Below are positions 4,828-7,160 of a stretch of 7,160 nucleotides of DNA, piece after piece. The position numbers and the translations under genes were made by a program. Numbering within the stretch: the stretch's first letter is position 1; each line of letters opens with the position of its first letter. The DNA is from Deltaproteobacteria bacterium (lineage in GTDB: Bacteria > Desulfobacterota > Desulfarculia > Adiutricales > Adiutricaceae), in contig JAIRZX010000467.1 of the NCBI GenBank assembly GCA_031267005.1, positions 1-7,160 of the forward strand. The letters are read 5' to 3'. The notes under the pieces are model-generated. The model saw nothing but the letters and a program-made list of their open reading frames with translations, was not told the DNA's origin and ran no database searches.

Positions 4828-5984
4828 ACGGCCAAGCAAGCGACGCGGCAGCCCCCGCCCCCGCGCGGGCCCCCTTCCCGCCGGCCCCCCGCCAGCCCCG
4901 GCGCCGGGCTTCGGGCTACGCCTCCCTCCTCGGGAAGGCACTGGCCCGCCTCCCGCTGGATCTGGGCGAGACCTGCCGTCTCCTCAAACCGGCGGACGGA
5001 GGGGAGCGCGAGGCTCTCTTCGCCGCCGCCAGGGAAGCCCGCGGGCGCGTTTGGGGGGACAGGGTCTTCGCCTACGGGTTTTTGTACCTCTCGACATTCT
5101 GCCGCAACGACTGCCGCTTCTGCGCCTGGCGCAGCTCCAACGGCGCCGAGCCGCGTTACCGCAAGACCCCCGAGGAGATCGTCTCGGCTTCCCTGGCGCT
5201 CGCCGGTGACGGGGTTTCGCTTATCGATCTCACGACCGGCGAGGACACCGAGACCGACAGCCCCAGCTACGCCGCCTCCCTGGCAGATCTGATAAGGGAC
5301 GTGAAAAGGAAGACCGGCCTCCCGGTGATGATCTCCCCGGGGCTCGTCTCGGGCAGGGCGCTCCGCCTGTTCGCCGAAGCGGGCGCCCTCTTCTACGCCT
5401 GCTACCAGGAGACCCACAGCCCGCGGCTTTTCTCACGCCTGCGGTCGGGCCAGGACTACCGGGCCCGCTGGGAGGCGAAATTCAAGGCCAAGCGCGCAGG
5501 GCTCCTGGTCGAGGAGGGCGTGCTTTGCGGCGTCGGGGAGACCGTGCGGGATCTGGCCCTTTCGATAACGGCCATGAGGACGCTCGGAGCCGCCCAGTTG
5601 CGGGCGATGGCGTTCGTGCCGCCCGTACGCGAGGGGCCAGGGCCGTTCCTGGAAGACCCCGTCAGCGGGCTCGCCCGCGAGCGCGAGCTCCTCATGATAG
5701 CCGCCTTGAGGCTCTCCTTCCCCGACGCCTTGATCCCCGCCTCCCTGGACGTGGAGGGGATTGCCGGGCTGGCCCCTAGGCTCGCGAGCGGCGCGAACGT
5801 CGTCACCTCGCTCGTGCCAGCCGACATGGGCTTGGCCGGGGTAGCACAGGGCAGTCTGGACATCCAGAACCGGGGGCGCAGCCTGGCGTCGGCCCTCCCG
5901 GTCATTTCCGGGCTTGGGCTATCCTTAGGGACGACGGACGAATACCTCCTTTACGCGGGGCTCATGAAGGGCGCTTCCGCCTGA
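4824..5984 (+). CDS. pylB: 3-methylornithine synthase PylB (radical SAM lysine mutase)
   Basis: PylB is a radical SAM enzyme that rearranges L-lysine to (3R)-3-methyl-D-ornithine, the first step of pyrrolysine synthesis. The 386-aa product has the CxxxCxxC [4Fe-4S] motif FCRNDCRFC (C93, C97, C100), followed by RYRKTPEEIV (111-120) and the barrel strand LIDLTTGEDTETDS. Later family-like stretches are YACYQETHSPRLFSRLRSG and, near the C-terminus, NRGRSLASALPVISGLGLSL. It is longer than Methanosarcina PylB (about 350 aa) because of an Ala/Pro-rich N-terminal extension of about 30 residues (AAAPAPARAPFPPAPRQP). An internal start could remove this, but the ATG at 4824 has the good ribosome site and the ATGA overlap with pylSn. 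It ends in TGA. HydE and BioB are relatives, but the context fixes PylB. Confidence 0.93.
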   Translation: MNGQASDAAAPAPARAPFPPAPRQPRRRASGYASLLGKALARLPLDLGETCRLLKPADGGEREALFAAAREARGRVWGDRVFAYGFLYLSTFCRNDCRFCAWRSSNGAEPRYRKTPEEIVSASLALAGDGVSLIDLTTGEDTETDSPSYAASLADLIRDVKRKTGLPVMISPGLVSGRALRLFAEAGALFYACYQETHSPRLFSRLRSGQDYRARWEAKFKAKRAGLLVEEGVLCGVGETVRDLALSITAMRTLGAAQLRAMAFVPPVREGPGPFLEDPVSGLARERELLMIAALRLSFPDALIPASLDVEGIAGLAPRLASGANVVTSLVPADMGLAGVAQGSLDIQNRGRSLASALPVISGLGLSLGTTDEYLLYAGLMKGASA

Positions 5985-5992
5985 ACCCCGAA

Positions 5993-6020
5993 GCGGCGGG
6001 CGGGAAACGCCGCCCGCCGC
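5993..6020 (+). terminator. Very stable 11-bp GC hairpin after pylB
   Basis: GCGGCGGGCGG (5993-6003) pairs perfectly with CCGCCCGCCGC (6010-6020) around a GAAACG loop, starting 8 nt after the pylB stop. No T-run follows. It may be a terminator, or a processing or stability element within a pylSn-pylB-pylC message. Confidence 0.5.
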
Positions 6021-6060
6021 GCCTTCGGCGGGGCCGGCCCGAAAAGAGAAGCCCCGGACT

Positions 6061-6091
6061 GGTTTCCGGCGGCGGGGCGTTCCCGGAAACC
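6061..6091 (+). repeat. Inverted repeat GGTTTCCGG / CCGGAAACC in the pylB-pylC spacer
   Basis: GGTTTCCGG (6061-6069) and CCGGAAACC (6083-6091) form a perfect 9-bp stem with a 13-nt loop. The same 9-mer occurs at 1552-1560 and 4031-4039, both in other spacers. Unlike its neighbours this stem mixes AT and GC pairs. The role is unknown. Confidence 0.55.
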
Positions 6092-6410
6092 TACTCTGAA
6101 ACCCGCGCTCCCGCGCGCCGCTTGAAGCGGGCGGCGGGGGGGGGGGACGATTAAAGACGGCGTTCGCGGTGGAAGCTTAAAGCCCGCGTCCCGGCGGGGC
6201 CGCCAAAAAACCGGCCCGCCGGTACCGGGAGATGGGGTTTCCAGGAATTCAGCGGCCCTCGGCCGCCCCGCCGCTCCGGGCCGCCGCTCCGCTCCGACGC
6301 TCCGGGTCGGATAGCGGACGCGGGGCAGACGGAAGCCCGAGCCTTTCGCCCGCGGCTGCCGGAGGCGACCAGCCGCCCCCGGCCGGGGGAGGATCCTGGC
6401 CAAGCCCCCA
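6092..6410. other. GC-rich spacer before pylC with no credible gene
   Basis: The rest of the 445-nt pylB-pylC spacer holds an 11-G homopolymer (6136-6146) and low-complexity CCGCTCC-like tracts (about 6265-6310). Minus-strand open frames cross it, but their Arg/Gly/Pro/Ala-rich translations look like GC-rich shadow. I see no tRNA and no clear promoter. Confidence 0.5.
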
Positions 6411-6416
6411 ACAATC

Positions 6417-6423
6417 AAGGAGA
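6417..6423 (+). promoter_or_regulatory. Shine-Dalgarno site for pylC
   Basis: AAGGAGA lies 6 nt before ATG at 6430 and fixes the pylC start. Confidence 0.75.
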
Positions 6424-6429
6424 ATCAAA

Positions 6430-7160
6430 ATGGGCTTTACCCTCGGGATTCTGGGCGGCGGCCTCCAGGGGCTGGAAGCCGCGTTCCTGGCCAGGATGGA
6501 AGGATGGGACACCGTGGTGGCGGACGCGAGGCCGGCCCCCCCCGCCTCGAGGCTGGCGGGGCGCTTCGTCAGAACCGAGGTAAGGACTGCCGGGGACCTT
6601 GACAGGGCCTTCAAGGGTGCTGATTTCGTGCTCCCCTGCCTGGAGGATCTGGGGACGCTGGATGCCTTGTTCGGAAAAGGGGCGCACTCCGCGCCCGCGA
6701 CGCCCGCGCACTTCGACTGCGACTCGTTCAGGCTGACCCGGGACAAACTCCTCTCCAAGGAGCTTTTCGCGGAGTGCGGGATCCCCTGCCCCCTTTCCCC
6801 GCCCGAAGCCGGGCTCCCGCTGGTGTCGAAGCCCGCCGACCAGAGCGGGTCCAAGGGAGTCAGGATCTTAAGGACCACCGGGGAGCTGGCGGAAGCGCTG
6901 GCCTCGGGGGCGGGCGGAGTCATCGAGGAGTACTGCCCGGGCCCCTCGTACTCGGTCGAGGTGACCGGCCGCCCCGGGGACTACCTCTCCTGGCCGGTAA
7001 CCTTCCTGGAGATGGACGGGCGGTTCGACTGCAGGCGGGTGACCGCCCCCGCCGATCTCGGGCCGGAGGACGAGCGCGGCTTCCGCCGCCACGCCCTCGC
7101 CGCGGCCGAAGCTTTGAAGCTCCGAGGAATCATGGACATGGAGATCATCATGAGCCCCTG
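6430..7160 (+). CDS. pylC: 3-methylornithine--L-lysine ligase PylC, 3'-truncated by the window
   Basis: PylC is an ATP-grasp ligase that joins 3-methyl-D-ornithine to the epsilon amine of L-lysine, the middle step of pyrrolysine synthesis. The open frame gives 243 residues and runs off the right edge; family members are about 360-380 aa, so roughly the C-terminal third is missing. The N-terminus TLGILGGGLQGLEAAFLA (4-21) matches the PylC nucleotide-fold start. ATP-grasp features are LPLVSKPADQSGSKGVRIL (129-147, with K134 and the glycine-rich loop), VIEEYCPGPSYSVEVTG (164-180) and IMDMEII (234-240). A Shine-Dalgarno site precedes the ATG. It is separated from pylB by 445 nt rather than being coupled. 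Carbamoyl-phosphate synthase-like ligases are relatives, but the context and N-terminus support PylC. Confidence 0.92.
   Translation, partial: MGFTLGILGGGLQGLEAAFLARMEGWDTVVADARPAPPASRLAGRFVRTEVRTAGDLDRAFKGADFVLPCLEDLGTLDALFGKGAHSAPATPAHFDCDSFRLTRDKLLSKELFAECGIPCPLSPPEAGLPLVSKPADQSGSKGVRILRTTGELAEALASGAGGVIEEYCPGPSYSVEVTGRPGDYLSWPVTFLEMDGRFDCRRVTAPADLGPEDERGFRRHALAAAEALKLRGIMDMEIIMSP

Noticed and set aside
6061..6091. A second tRNA, suggested by GGTTTCC/GGAAACC (the archaeal tRNA-Pyl acceptor ends)
   Set aside because: The arms are in the wrong order and only 13 nt apart, so no cloverleaf can form; it is a simple hairpin.
5951..6418. Minus-strand ORF across the pylB-pylC spacer
   Set aside because: Low-complexity Arg/Gly/Pro/Ala translation, no family resemblance, and it overlaps hairpins.

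Overview
This window is a bacterial pyrrolysine (Pyl, the 22nd amino acid) cassette next to a Pyl-containing methyltransferase gene. It holds mttB with an in-frame amber codon, tRNA-Pyl (pylT), both halves of a split pyrrolysyl-tRNA synthetase (pylSc and pylSn), and the three biosynthetic genes pylB, pylC and pylD. PylC runs off the right edge. All genes are on the + strand. Bacterial origin is inferred from the split synthetase (Methanosarcina has one fused PylS), the Shine-Dalgarno sites, ATGA/GTGA start-stop overlaps, a candidate -35/-10 promoter, and a tRNA with G8 as I recall it for the Desulfitobacterium tRNA. The genes are very GC-rich. A high-GC anaerobe, perhaps deltaproteobacterial or clostridial, fits, but the sequence alone does not settle the taxon.

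Layout: 5-1495 mttB, trimethylamine methyltransferase, with UAG at 995-997 read as Pyl. 1496-2182 is a long non-coding spacer: GC-rich inverted repeats, a pentanucleotide repeat array (1649-1757), an AT-rich island at 21% GC (1801-1980) with a promoter, and a leader with a duplicated 21-nt element. 2183-3055 pylSc overlaps 3052-3903 pylD. 3904-4145 is a spacer with a strong hairpin and three copies of a CGCTTTGATTT-like element. 4146-4217 pylT. 4218-4455 is a spacer. 4456-4827 pylSn overlaps 4824-5984 pylB. 5985-6429 is a 445-nt GC-rich spacer. 6430-7160 is the 5' two-thirds of pylC.

How it works together: PylB rearranges lysine to 3-methyl-D-ornithine, PylC ligates this to a second lysine, and PylD oxidises the product so that it cyclises to pyrrolysine. 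PylSc, helped by the tRNA-binding protein PylSn, charges tRNA-Pyl, which decodes UAG in mttB. The active MttB then transfers a methyl group from trimethylamine to a cognate corrinoid protein, which is not in this window. Every complete gene here ends in TAA or TGA; the only in-frame TAG is the Pyl codon.

The most notable points are the gene order (each synthetase half is translationally overlapped with a biosynthetic gene, with the tRNA between the two pairs), the repeat-rich spacers, and a 9-mer (GGTTTCCGG) that recurs only in the spacers.
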